64,000 nt of DNA from Aved-18 sp964606665 (GTDB lineage Bacteria > Cyanobacteriota > Vampirovibrionia > Obscuribacterales > Obscuribacteraceae), in contig CAZSHS010000005.1 in assembly GCA_964606665.1 (NCBI GenBank), forward strand, positions 91,524 through 155,523, given 5' to 3'. The notes under the pieces were generated by a model. It did not search any database. It saw only the letters and a list, made by a program, of their open reading frames with translations, and had not been told where the DNA came from. The translations under genes were made by a program, and so were the position numbers. This document shows, one piece after another, positions 1-7,681 of this stretch (position 1 is the stretch's first letter; every line of letters starts with the position of its first letter).

Positions 1-593
1 GAAGTCTTGACGAAGTTTTCAGCAAGAGGAATCGCTTCTTTATATTTTCGAAAATGTATATGCCATCGCAAAAGCTCAAACTTCACATCCGAATTCGACG
101 GATCGAGCGCCTGTGCTTTTTTTATATCTTCAAGAGACTTCGCTTCGTTTTCGAGGTCTATGTAAGCCTCGGCACGCTCTAGATAGGGTCGGACCTCGCG
201 ATCATTTTTCTGAATAATCAATGTCAAATCATCAATGGCACCTTTATAGTCTTCCAATTCAGCTTTAGAAGCCGCTCTCATCCTCAGGGCATTTTTAGAT
301 CCCGGTTTTAGATAAAGTGCAACATTACAATCTTCCAACGCGCCTTTGAAATTTCCATCCTGCCCACGCAATGTGGCTCTTAATACAAAGGCTTCAGCAT
401 TTTGAGGATACGCTTGAATGGCTTTGTCAATCTCCTTAAGGGCGCCAACTCTATCATTAAAAGCCAACTTTATTTGCGCACTGGCAAGCAGCCTAAGCTG
501 CTCGATTGGATTGTTTGCAAATGCCATTTCACTGCTTGTACAGATTAAGAAGACAGAAGCAAGTAGTGCCGCCTTTAATCGCTTTGTTAACAT
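1..593 (-). CDS. Secreted TPR-repeat protein, C-terminus cut by the window edge
   Basis: The complementary strand reads open from an ATG at 593 to base 1 with no stop, giving the first 197 residues. The first 26 or so residues are a signal peptide (basic start, hydrophobic core, then an Ala-Phe-Ala cleavage-type site). The rest is a run of about four to five tetratricopeptide repeats, recognised by the 34-residue periodicity and the G-A-L-x-D / A-x-x-L-x-P pattern (for example NAEAFVLRATLRG, KGALEDCNVALYLKP, KGAIDDLTLII). TPRs form helical scaffolds for protein binding; the partner is unknown. The gene is divergent from the CULT gene, with 48 bases between the two starts, so the promoters must overlap. 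It is one of several secreted TPR proteins in this window. The missing C-terminus could hold another domain. Confidence 0.85.
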   Translation of the reverse strand, partial: MLTKRLKAALLASVFLICTSSEMAFANNPIEQLRLLASAQIKLAFNDRVGALKEIDKAIQAYPQNAEAFVLRATLRGQDGNFKGALEDCNVALYLKPGSKNALRMRAASKAELEDYKGAIDDLTLIIQKNDREVRPYLERAEAYIDLENEAKSLEDIKKAQALDPSNSDVKFELLRWHIHFRKYKEAIPLAENFVKT

Positions 594-641
594 GCAGATT
601 ATTCTCCAGGCAGTAAAAAATCATAATGATATCGCGAAAAG

Positions 642-1055
642 ATGGAAAGTATATTAGGACCAATGCATGTAAAATCGAACCTACTTTTAGAGCACCAATT
701 TAGATTGAGCAAAACAAGCGAAGCCCTAATTACCGACACCAACGAAAAGTCTGAAGAAGAAACGCAAAAAGCAGTTCGATGCAAGACTTGTAACTTTGAA
801 ATTACAGATCCGTCTTTTGCAGTCGAGCCGCATGAACACACGTTTCGCAATCCGGCTGGTTATTCATTTCACCTAATTTGTTTCAGCTCTGCGCCTGGTG
901 CGTCGGAAGCTGGTGAAGCAACTAAAGAAGCAACGTGGTTTGCGGGTTACGCTTGGACTTTTGCCATTTGCTCAAATTGTCACAATCATTTGGGGTGGTT
1001 TTATAGTGGTGACAAAAGTTTTGTCGGTCTAATTGCAACACGGGTTTTGCGTTAA
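642..1055 (+). CDS. Bacterial CULT-domain protein (cereblon ligand-binding-domain type)
   Basis: A 137-residue protein, almost all of it a single CULT domain (the thalidomide-binding fold of eukaryotic cereblon, related to the MsrB/Yippee beta-tent). Two zinc-ligand pairs are visible: CKTC (Cys47, Cys50) and CSNC (Cys110, Cys113). The three tryptophans that form the ligand cage are Trp99, Trp105 and Trp119. Their spacing to each other and to the second cysteine pair (6, 5 and 14 residues) equals that of human cereblon W380, W386, C391 and W400. Also present are FRNPAGYSFH, FSSAPG and HLGWFY. There is no Lon-N domain and no signal peptide, so it is probably cytosolic. Known bacterial CULT proteins bind uridine and cyclic-imide ligands; the natural substrate is unsettled. 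An in-frame ATG at 663 is an alternative start. No strong ribosome binding site is seen for either. Confidence 0.88.
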   Translation: MESILGPMHVKSNLLLEHQFRLSKTSEALITDTNEKSEEETQKAVRCKTCNFEITDPSFAVEPHEHTFRNPAGYSFHLICFSSAPGASEAGEATKEATWFAGYAWTFAICSNCHNHLGWFYSGDKSFVGLIATRVLR

Positions 1056-1486
1056 TATCATTTTGAAACGGGATAATTAAAGCGCTGGCCGATTAGTGTT
1101 TCAGGATGTCGAAACAAATACTCGAACATTCCCAGTCCAACAGGCTGCTCGATACCATACTGATTTGAACGAGCGTACCACTGCTGAAAAATTATCACTA
1201 CAATCAACCACAACAAACAACTGTCTACTCGCATTGCAATTTCCCCCGTCGAGTTTGCTCAATCAAACTACGATAGAGTTAAAATTTCTTGGAGTTACGA
1301 ACACTTCTTGGAATGATTAGTTGCAAAAAATTACTTGATTAAGTCAACTAATTCCAAGTTAGATCTAGTGCAGATTAATCGATCTAGCCTCCTCGATTAA
1401 TCACAGGGGGGACGCAAAATGTTCAGTCTAGTTCCCAAAATGCCATAATAAATACGCACGCCCCGAACTGTGGAGACAATAACTAG
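1056..1486. other. 431-base intergenic stretch with an inverted repeat
   Basis: Between the CULT gene and the SGNH gene I see no convincing gene. A 74-codon frame at 1096-1320 has no ribosome binding site, no recognisable domain and an unconvincing composition. The only clear structure is the inverted repeat at 1373-1402, listed separately. Its location about 85 bases before the SGNH start suggests the region carries that gene's promoter. Confidence 0.5.
1373..1402. promoter_or_regulatory. 10-base inverted repeat, possible operator
   Basis: The arms GATTAATCGA (1373-1382) and TCGATTAATC (1393-1402) are perfect reverse complements with a 10-base spacer, so the half-site centres lie 20 bases apart (two helical turns). 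Each arm also contains the 8-base self-complementary core GATTAATC. This layout suits a dimeric DNA-binding protein upstream of the SGNH gene better than a terminator, because no T-run follows. The regulator is unknown. Confidence 0.4.
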
Positions 1487-2590
1487 ATGAAAATCCTGAA
1501 GTATTTTGCTCTAGCTGTTGTCTTTGTCGTCGGATTGCTCATCTGGCAAGCGCCCAATATCTGGTCAAAAATGGTCGGTGGCACCACTGGTGTGACTTCG
1601 CATTCTTTGAGCAAGGAGGACAAGGCGGACAGAATTCTCATCCTGGGAAACAGTCTCACCTTTTACAACGATGCTCCTTCGCTTCTAGCTGATATGTTGA
1701 AGAAAGCCGACCCAAACCGAAGTTATTTTCTAACATCGGCATCGTGGCCTGGATACACGCTCAATAATCATTTGAATCGCAAAGAGGTAAAAGAGCTTTT
1801 CACGGAAAACTGGAACACAGTCATTTTACAAGGTCATAGTGGTGCCGCATTTGAAGGCAAAGGTTATGTAGAAAATTCAATTAAAGAACTTTTGCCACTC
1901 GTCGAAAAGTCGCATGCAAAGCCAATTAGCATAATGACATATGCAGACAAATGTTATTTCAATAATCAGTCCGTTATAAGTCAGTCATACAGAGAAGCTA
2001 GCTACAAGCTAAAAGTTCCCACAATTGCAATAGGCGATATGTTTTTTCACATTCAGGAGACGAATCCTGAAATCGAGCTGTATAGCCCAGATTCACATCA
2101 TCCCGGGATAAACGGTACTTATATTTATTGCCTTGCAATATTCAAGCAACTTTTCGGCGATGAAAAGTTCGCTAAACTCGCTAACTTCACTCCCAGGAAT
2201 CTAGACCCGAAAATTTGCAAAACATTATACGAATGTGTGCGCAACTGGGACACAATTGTACAATCGCATCCTGAGTACAGTGAACAGTTGCCTGACGCGC
2301 GCATGGATATTGCCGAAGCACTCATAAGCGCAAACAAGTACGATGACGCCGAGAATTTACTGACACGACGTATCAAAGCTATCGATGCCGCTTCTCCATC
2401 TGAACTAAAATTACTACCTACTGGGCAAACTCTGGTATTACTTGCACAGTCGCAACTGGCGCAGGATACGCCCGATAAGAACAAGCTTGCGCATGACAAT
2501 CTGGTGCGTGCAGAACAAATATTTTTAAAAGTCGAAGGTGTTAATGGAGACACCGTGCGACGCATAAAAACGGTGTTGAATAACCAGTAG
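1487..2590 (+). CDS. Membrane-anchored SGNH/GDSL-family hydrolase with helical C-terminal region
   Basis: 367 residues. Residues 5-22 are an N-terminal membrane anchor or uncleaved signal. An SGNH hydrolase fold follows: block I GNSLTFYND carries the catalytic serine (Ser56), LQGHS occupies the block III position, and DSHHPG near residues 202-207 is block V (catalytic Asp202 and His205). Residues from about 265 onward form an alpha-helical TPR-like tail (DARMDIAEALISANKYDDAENLL, the familiar alpha-solenoid pattern). SGNH enzymes are esterases or lipases, often carbohydrate or peptidoglycan deacetylases; the substrate cannot be told from sequence. The anchor places it in the cell envelope. The ATG lies 84 bases downstream of the inverted repeat. 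Confidence 0.8.
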   Translation: MKILKYFALAVVFVVGLLIWQAPNIWSKMVGGTTGVTSHSLSKEDKADRILILGNSLTFYNDAPSLLADMLKKADPNRSYFLTSASWPGYTLNNHLNRKEVKELFTENWNTVILQGHSGAAFEGKGYVENSIKELLPLVEKSHAKPISIMTYADKCYFNNQSVISQSYREASYKLKVPTIAIGDMFFHIQETNPEIELYSPDSHHPGINGTYIYCLAIFKQLFGDEKFAKLANFTPRNLDPKICKTLYECVRNWDTIVQSHPEYSEQLPDARMDIAEALISANKYDDAENLLTRRIKAIDAASPSELKLLPTGQTLVLLAQSQLAQDTPDKNKLAHDNLVRAEQIFLKVEGVNGDTVRRIKTVLNNQ

Positions 2591-2621
2591 TAAGAATCAG
2601 TAAAGTCGCCAAAAACAAATC

Positions 2622-2660
2622 GCACAGCGCCCTGAAAGTGGAAGAGCATAAGCGCTGTGC
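2622..2660. other. Perfect 9-bp hairpin with a 21-base loop
   Basis: GCACAGCGC (2622-2630) and GCGCTGTGC (2652-2660) are perfect reverse complements separated by 21 bases, just after the SGNH gene. No T-run follows on either strand, so it is not a textbook intrinsic terminator. It may stabilise the 3' end of the mRNA. Confidence 0.4.
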
Positions 2661-2788
2661 AATCCTATTCTTCACTTAGCACAGAAACTATTTGCGTCTA
2701 CCAGAAAAAGTTTTGCAAGCCAGACCCGATCTGGTAGCAGCTTACAGAATCGACATCGAAATGTAGGCTACGACAGTTCGAGCAAGAG

Positions 2789-2826
2789 TGGACCTGACCA
2801 CCTCGCGGTTAGGTCCATTGATTTTG
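2789..2826 (+). terminator. Putative intrinsic terminator
   Basis: An 11-bp stem pairs 2789-2799 with 2807-2817 (one G-T pair) around a 7-base loop and is followed by TTGATTTTGC. It lies between the + strand SGNH gene and the convergent NAGPA-like gene. The T-rich side fits termination of + strand transcription. The minus-strand side has no T-run. Confidence 0.5.
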
Positions 2827-2835
2827 CAAGTTTAT

Positions 2836-3549
2836 TTATCGTTGATAGAAAATCGCCCAGTTAGTTTGTTTATTTGTTTTAGAGCGATCGTTGCCTATTG
2901 GTACAACTTTCTCTTGAGACGGAAGTCTGAACCAACCTTCGTCCCAAGCTCCCATGTCCGTGTAAAGCGCGTCTTGCACACCAAGCGCAACCAAATCGCG
3001 ATTGAAAGTTTGGAAATCGATTCCTTTAAAACTCTCCACTACGCCTTCTCGTCCATCTGTAAACTTGACGATGGCGCGCATCTGAAATTTCTTTTTGTCC
3101 TTAAAACTTGCAGCGGTTTTATTTTGGACTAATTGATATTGCTGAAACAAAGAGGCTCTGCGCTCTCTAAGTGACGCAATAAATTCAGGAGTGAACTTTG
3201 CGCCTTTTTCAATTGGGAAAATCTCGAACTTTCCACCTTCAATTAAGATGGCACCACCAATGGTTTTCGATATTGCTTTTGCGTTATACACGTTTCCTTT
3301 GTAGGAATAAATGCCGACGATGGTATCAGTTGTGGTGGTAAATGCCGCAGGAATGCAAAACTTGATTTTAGAATCAGTCTTGCTTGGGCGCTTAGTTTCC
3401 CATCCAAAGGCAAGATCGCCTTTGTCAAAAAAGTGATATCTAACACCAGTGGGTCCGGTCATCAAACTAACTTTTACGTCCGCTGCAAATACGCTTGTGG
3501 GAATGAGCGCGAAAATGAGTGGTGCCAAAAATCTTAAGGGTTGAAGCAT
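2836..3549 (-). CDS. Secreted phosphodiester glycosidase (NAGPA)-domain-like protein
   Basis: 237 residues from the ATG at 3549, beginning with a clear signal peptide (MLQPLRFLAPLIFALI, cleavage after VFA-A). The mature part resembles the phosphodiester glycosidase / N-acetylglucosamine-1-phosphodiester alpha-N-acetylglucosaminidase fold: AAFTTTTDTIVGIYSYKG, then a SLFQQYQLVQNK strand, a REG-VVES segment and the end motif LVALGVQDALYTDMGAWDEG, which matches the family's LGxxDALYLDMG-type signature. Family members remove sugar phosphodiesters in the envelope; activity here is inference. An upstream ATG at 3600 would add 17 residues and has a GAGG motif. The shorter start gives a standard signal peptide and sits six bases after a TATAAT, so it is preferred. 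Confidence 0.6.
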   Translation of the reverse strand: MLQPLRFLAPLIFALIPTSVFAADVKVSLMTGPTGVRYHFFDKGDLAFGWETKRPSKTDSKIKFCIPAAFTTTTDTIVGIYSYKGNVYNAKAISKTIGGAILIEGGKFEIFPIEKGAKFTPEFIASLRERRASLFQQYQLVQNKTAASFKDKKKFQMRAIVKFTDGREGVVESFKGIDFQTFNRDLVALGVQDALYTDMGAWDEGWFRLPSQEKVVPIGNDRSKTNKQTNWAIFYQR

Positions 3550-3555
3550 TTGTAG

Positions 3556-3561
3556 ATTATA
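3556..3561 (-). promoter_or_regulatory. TATAAT -10 element six bases before the start codon
   Basis: On the minus strand TATAAT is followed by CTACAA and then the ATG at 3549. With the usual 6-7-base spacing the transcript would begin at the start codon itself, which predicts a leaderless mRNA for the NAGPA-like gene. The same geometry recurs at other genes in the window. Confidence 0.5.
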
Positions 3562-3633
3562 CAAGTACTTGCGTGTTTGTGTTTGACAAGGAATCGACAT
3601 TCCGCCCTCATTCAGTTGAAAATTAGTGAGCGA

Positions 3634-3663
3634 TTGACAGATGATACAGAATTTTGTATCATC
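3634..3663 (+). promoter_or_regulatory. Promoter with overlapping operator for the HigBA-type pair
   Basis: TTGACA (3634-3639) is a perfect -35 box. After 17 bases comes TATCAT (3657-3662), one mismatch from the consensus -10. A perfect 9-bp inverted repeat, GATGATACA (3640-3648) and TGTATCATC (3655-3663) with a 6-base spacer, fills the space between the boxes and covers the -10. An antitoxin dimer bound here would block RNA polymerase, the usual autoregulation of HigBA operons. Confidence 0.75.
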
Positions 3664-3673
3664 GAGGTGAAGG

Positions 3674-3979
3674 GTGGATGAAAAGCCTATTGTTTTCCTA
3701 GGTAGAACTAGAAAAATAATCGATAACTTTCCGAAACAGGCTTATGAGAAGGCCCTTCTGGAACTCCGGTTACTGAGAGAAGGTGAAGAACCTGACGACT
3801 GGAAACCAATGAGTTCAATAGGACTTGGTGTGTGTGAAATCCGAATTCATCGCCCTTTTGAACATCGAATTGTTTATGTTGCAAAATTTTCCGATGCAAT
3901 TTACGTTCTCCACGCCTTCGAAAAGAAAACACAAAAAAACTTCCAGCCGACATATTCAGTTAGCGAAATCAGCATATGA
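3674..3979 (+). CDS. HigB-like (Gp49/RelE-superfamily) toxin
   Basis: 101 residues from a GTG start. The family signature is clear: a helical N-terminal half (ALLELRLLREGEE), then EIRIHRPFEHRIVYVAKF and the C-terminal IYVLHAFEKKTQKN, matching the phage-derived Gp49-like HigB toxins (an R-I-V-Y-V strand and an LHAF-KKTQK motif with the conserved basic residues). These toxins are ribosome-dependent mRNA endonucleases. The gene precedes its antitoxin and overlaps it by four bases (ATGA at 3976-3979), the toxin-first order typical of HigBA. An ATG at 3678 is out of frame and closes at once, so GTG is the start. The symbol is withheld because the assignment is to a family, not an orthologue. Confidence 0.8.
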   Translation: MDEKPIVFLGRTRKIIDNFPKQAYEKALLELRLLREGEEPDDWKPMSSIGLGVCEIRIHRPFEHRIVYVAKFSDAIYVLHAFEKKTQKNFQPTYSVSEISI

Positions 3980-4314
3980 AAAAATCAAAGACATCCGAAA
4001 AAGAACTTCTATATGAAATTGCATCAGACAATCTTTTCATGGACTTTGGATATCCTCCGGAAGAAGCGATTAATCTTAATGCGAGAGCAGACATAATGAT
4101 TTTCATTCGAAAACACATACGTAACTTAAAGTGGAGTCAGCGCAAAGCGGCTGCTGAGTACGGAATACCTCAACCGCGAATTGCTGAAATCATGTCACTA
4201 AAAATCGAGAAATTTAGCGTCGATCAACTTCTTAAATACTTAAGCTGCATGGGCATGCAAGTCAAAATAAAAATTGAACCTGCAACTTCTGTGAAACAAG
4301 TCTTTCGGGACTAA
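3976..4314 (+). CDS. HigA-like XRE-family antitoxin
   Basis: 112 residues. Residues about 38-95 form a helix-turn-helix of the HTH_37/XRE type: LKWSQRKAAAEYGIPQPRIAEIMS is the HTH itself, followed by KFSVDQLLKYLSCMGMQVKIKI, the segment that normally closes this antitoxin family. Translationally coupled to the toxin through ATGA. It should neutralise the HigB-like toxin and repress the promoter at 3634-3662, where a palindrome lies between the -35 and -10 boxes. The N-terminal 37 residues are less conserved and may form the toxin-wrapping segment. Confidence 0.8.
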   Translation: MKKSKTSEKELLYEIASDNLFMDFGYPPEEAINLNARADIMIFIRKHIRNLKWSQRKAAAEYGIPQPRIAEIMSLKIEKFSVDQLLKYLSCMGMQVKIKIEPATSVKQVFRD

Positions 4315-4315
4315 C

Positions 4316-4747
4316 CTAGCTAAAGAATCCTTTGTCGTATTCCGCCCGCTTCTCCTCATCTGACAGCACGCGCTAGGCTTCGGTCAATAGTCTGAATTTA
4401 ATCGGATCACCAAAATCTGGATTGTCCGGATTATGCATTGCAGCGAGAAAGCGGTACGCATATCGAATTATTTTTGCGTCTGCATTTTTATGAACTTGGA
4501 GTAGTTCGTAAAAAGAACCCGGATATTTTTCCTCATTACTATCGACAGACAATTCCCTATCATATTCGGCGCGTAATTTTGAATCACTCAAGACTCGGTA
4601 AGCTTCAATGACTTCAGCGTATTTGGCGGCATCTCCGCTCTCGGAATTAGTGGGCTCGTAAAACGATTTTAAAACTCTATATGCAAAGTTGATTACTAAA
4701 TTATCCGCTTTGCGCGAAACTCCCAGAACTTTATAATGATTCTTCAT
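4316..4747 (-). pseudogene. Tandem J-domain (DnaJ-like) gene interrupted by an amber codon
   Basis: Two J-domain repeats are visible in one frame. The first (residues about 3-63) ends EAYRVLSDSKLRAEYDREL. The second is followed by an in-frame TAG at 4373-4375 exactly where the first repeat has the Tyr of EAYRVLSD. Reading past it gives RVLSDEEKRAEYDKGFFS and a second stop at 4316-4318, so the ancestral protein had about 143 residues. The open part from 4747 to 4373 codes for 124. The Hsp70-contacting HPD tripeptide is not intact in either repeat (FYEPTN in the first, HNPDNP in the second), so co-chaperone activity is doubtful even for the ancestor. A nonsense mutation is likely; a base-calling error or readthrough cannot be excluded. 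Confidence 0.75.
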
Positions 4748-4778
4748 TTGTCGTTCAATGAAATTTTCGCTGCCTTCT

Positions 4779-5483
4779 TCATTTTAACGCAGACCCAGCC
4801 TCATTCGAGGCATACATCAGCTCAACAGTCTCAGCATTGTCCCAGTAAATTGGTGGAACAGGAATAAAAGTCTTCCTGCAAAGATCCAACACATATTCGT
4901 CGTATTTTGCGTCGCCAGACGATGTCTTCAATTCAAAAGCTGCTTTACCTTTTTCACTTACTTTCGAACTTATGATTGCAACCAGATTGGAAGATTTAAA
5001 CTCGGGTGGAAGTGCTGTGGCACCCCATCGAACAGCGGTTGCAGTTTTTACAGTGTCAACATAGTTTGTGTCGCGATACTTGTTTGGTGCGTTTTCAGTT
5101 TTAACGCGCGAAGAAAATACAACACCAATTTTTGTATTAGGGTTCCACGTCTCTGGCGGCTTGCCGATTGACGTTTCTTTGCACACACTTAACGCAAACT
5201 CGTCGAATTCCTTATCGCCAGCCGATTCGTAAATAGAGCACTTCTTGTCTCCGTTCGCATCAACCTGCACACAAACTGTAGTGACCAGATGTCCCAGTGC
5301 AGCATGCTTGTGCGGGCGACCAAGCCAAGCTTTTTTATTTGCCCCGACAACATCATTAAAAAAGTTCTGACTCTTAGGCGATAAAACGCCCGGCATGTCT
5401 TGCTCTGCATGAACAGCGCTTGGAAAAACGCATAGATTAAGGACCAAAACGGAGGTTGCGAGCAATAATTTCTTGAAGTTCAT
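4779..5483 (-). CDS. Secreted protein with two TonB-C-like repeats
   Basis: 234 residues starting with a signal peptide (cleavage near VHA-E, residue 26). Two repeats of the TonB C-terminal type follow. Each has a beta strand, a SxGDxxxDExxLxxCxxT core and a PP-x-x-W/Y end: SAGDKEFDEFALSVCKET...GKPPETW and SSGDAKYDEYVLDLCRKT...PVPPIYW. In TonB this fold contacts outer-membrane receptors. Here there is no membrane anchor with a Pro-rich linker, so it is not a canonical TonB. Related stand-alone repeats occur widely in this kind of genome with unknown roles. AGGA lies 8 bases before the ATG. Confidence 0.65.
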   Translation of the reverse strand: MNFKKLLLATSVLVLNLCVFPSAVHAEQDMPGVLSPKSQNFFNDVVGANKKAWLGRPHKHAALGHLVTTVCVQVDANGDKKCSIYESAGDKEFDEFALSVCKETSIGKPPETWNPNTKIGVVFSSRVKTENAPNKYRDTNYVDTVKTATAVRWGATALPPEFKSSNLVAIISSKVSEKGKAAFELKTSSGDAKYDEYVLDLCRKTFIPVPPIYWDNAETVELMYASNEAGSALK

Positions 5484-5539
5484 TGAATATTCCTAGACTG
5501 TTAGGCAAACTGAAACAAGAAGCGGTAAAATTCCTTTAG

Positions 5540-6568
5540 ATGAGCAAGTATACCCATTTTTTAATGACCGATCGAGCCATAAAAGATGGTCATTTATCTA
5601 ACGAAGGCAGCGCATTTGGACCTATGCGTTTTGGCGTAATGCCTGCCCCTGGAGATGTTACAGCCCTCTGGGGTCAAGACTTCAACTGCTCCTACAAAAC
5701 TTGTCTCTCCGCACCCAGACGAGAATTAGGGGGATATGCCCGGCTTTTTCGTGAACTGTACGAAGAAACGAGCGAAAGCGGCAAAGAAGTCCTGTTTTTC
5801 ATCCACGGCTACAAGCATACTTACGACCAATTAAAAAAAACGGTCGAAGTCCTGGAGCGCCAATATGTGTCGAAACCCAACTCGAACATTGGGCATATCG
5901 TCGCCTTTTCCTGGGCAACGTCGGCAAAAACGATTCATTATGACTCTGATTTTTTGGCGGCAGACACCGCTGGCAAAGACCTTTGCGCTTTTCTGCTTGA
6001 GCTGAAAGATTTTTTGCAAGAAGCATTCGAGAGCGAAGAAGATGCACAAGCTTTTGCAAGCAAACTAAATCTTGTCACCATTTCGATGGGATGTAGAGTG
6101 CTCGAAAAAGCAGTCGAGTTTTATTTCAGCCAAGAAGAACCTTTGCCCTTCCAAGCATTTAACGAAGTAATTCTTGCAGCACCAGATCTAGATTTTACAG
6201 TGTTCGATGGCGAGATGATGCCGCGAATCGCAGAATTAGCTCGTCGCACGCACTGTCATTTCAATACTGTCGATTTTATTTTGTATGTATCGCAATGGAA
6301 GAATCGAAAGCAACGCCTTGGACGCTCAGGTCCCCCGCGCAAAGATATTCACCCTTCAATCATTTTTGTTGATACCACCAAAGTGGTGCCTTTTGCATCT
6401 TTTGAATTTGAGCTATCTTTCGAGATGAATTATCCAGTTACGCACAATTATTTCTTGCGACAACAAACAGTGATTGAAGATGCCAATTATATTTTCAGGC
6501 ACGAAGAAGCGCACGTGATACCGGGTCGCGAGTTGTCGAGCAATCAGGTGTATAAACTTTTGAAGTAA
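5540..6568 (+). CDS. DUF900-type alpha/beta hydrolase
   Basis: 342 residues, no signal peptide. The alpha/beta-hydrolase core shows FFIHGYKHT (oxyanion strand, residues about 86-94), a FSWAT segment, and the nucleophile elbow TISMGCR with Ser182. An acid is likely in ILAAPDLD and a C-terminal histidine is not certain. The IHGY...W...SMG series is characteristic of DUF900. Members are presumed esterases or lipases; the substrate is unknown. TAAAAT lies eight bases before the ATG (5526-5531), so the mRNA leader would be very short. It ends seven bases before the convergent lipoprotein gene. Confidence 0.75.
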   Translation: MSKYTHFLMTDRAIKDGHLSNEGSAFGPMRFGVMPAPGDVTALWGQDFNCSYKTCLSAPRRELGGYARLFRELYEETSESGKEVLFFIHGYKHTYDQLKKTVEVLERQYVSKPNSNIGHIVAFSWATSAKTIHYDSDFLAADTAGKDLCAFLLELKDFLQEAFESEEDAQAFASKLNLVTISMGCRVLEKAVEFYFSQEEPLPFQAFNEVILAAPDLDFTVFDGEMMPRIAELARRTHCHFNTVDFILYVSQWKNRKQRLGRSGPPRKDIHPSIIFVDTTKVVPFASFEFELSFEMNYPVTHNYFLRQQTVIEDANYIFRHEEAHVIPGRELSSNQVYKLLK

Positions 6569-6575
6569 TTAAATT

Positions 6576-7667
6576 TTACGATTTCCAATTTTCCAGTGCA
6601 TTATTGAATTTATCAACATCGTAGTCATTTCGTCCAGTGGAACGAACTTCTTTAATTATCCGTTGCTGAAGCCTCTTGTCCAGTGGCTTATATCCTGAGG
6701 GAAATTTTTGCCTAAAATCGTAGGAAGAAAAATACCGACAGAGTCCAATCCATTGTGCCGTGGTAAGCCTCGATGATTTAACCACCGACATAACCTGACT
6801 TGGCTCATACTCCATAAGAAGTTCTATTGGAAAGGATTGATAACGGCCTGCCCAATCAATTAAAAATTTTCCTTTCCATTCCAACAGTACTGCTATTTGT
6901 TCAGCTTCGTGTGGAAATTCCTTGCTCAGAGCCAACTTCGCTAATTTTAACCGTTTCTCTTCTGGAATTTTTCCATAGTTCTCTGACATATCCTCTAAGT
7001 TCGGTTTAGCTTGCAATTGAGTGACAGTACCGAGAAACGAACTGAGTGATTTCGGCATATTCAAAATAAACTCATCAAAACTGTTTTTCTCTTTTTCGTA
7101 TTCATAAATCGCGTAGTCCACCGATCTTTTTGCATTAATGGCAGGCTCCGTCACGCCGTGTCGAGCCAGCCATACAGCAAATGAAAATGGATTTTTGATA
7201 CTCGCATCGCAGCGCCATTCCTTACACCTTAAGACTCCAACATTTGCTATGCCCCAATAACTTACTTGACCGTTTTTTTGAATCAACTCAAGTGTAGGTA
7301 CCTGACTTTCAGATCCTAAACATCTGTTGTAATCTTGTTTTTTCAAATTCGCATCTTCATCAATACGAAGCGCCCTCGGCAAATTAGACCAGACTATAGG
7401 CTCAGAGGATTCAAAAATTGTGGCTTCTTTCTTGGTTCCTTTAATCTTGCCACCCCACTTTCCAACCAAATTTCCATCCTTATCCATTCTCCAATCAATG
7501 ATTCGAACTGTCTTCAAATTACCAAGAACGTCGTCAATCATTTTTTGCGATGGCGATGGAAGTTTCGATTCAATAGGAGCTTTTTTAGACGAAGAAATCT
7601 TGCTTGTACACGCAGTCAAAGCCAAGCAAATAGTTGAAAAAACTAAAATCCAAGCCCACGATCTCAT
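6576..7667 (-). CDS. Lipoprotein of unknown function
   Basis: 363 residues from the ATG at 7667, which has a GGAGGT ribosome binding site nine bases upstream. A GTG at 7676 is in frame but overlaps that site. A lipoprotein signal peptide ends in LALTAC, with the lipidated Cys at residue 20. The mature part contains a beta-rich segment (RIIDWRMDKDGNLVGKWGG) and later a mostly helical half. I recognise no family. It is the last gene of a three-gene operon with the bestrophin-like channel and a small helical protein, 14 bases after the channel gene, which suggests envelope location and shared expression. Confidence 0.7.
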   Translation of the reverse strand: MRSWAWILVFSTICLALTACTSKISSSKKAPIESKLPSPSQKMIDDVLGNLKTVRIIDWRMDKDGNLVGKWGGKIKGTKKEATIFESSEPIVWSNLPRALRIDEDANLKKQDYNRCLGSESQVPTLELIQKNGQVSYWGIANVGVLRCKEWRCDASIKNPFSFAVWLARHGVTEPAINAKRSVDYAIYEYEKEKNSFDEFILNMPKSLSSFLGTVTQLQAKPNLEDMSENYGKIPEEKRLKLAKLALSKEFPHEAEQIAVLLEWKGKFLIDWAGRYQSFPIELLMEYEPSQVMSVVKSSRLTTAQWIGLCRYFSSYDFRQKFPSGYKPLDKRLQQRIIKEVRSTGRNDYDVDKFNNALENWKS

Positions 7668-7681
7668 ACGGAGCACCTCCG

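Noticed and set aside
1096..1320. 74-codon frame between the CULT and SGNH genes
   Set aside because: No ribosome binding site, no domain, and composition like random sequence.
2125..2649. 174-codon minus-strand frame
   Set aside because: Antisense to the SGNH hydrolase, Ser/Cys-rich shadow composition.
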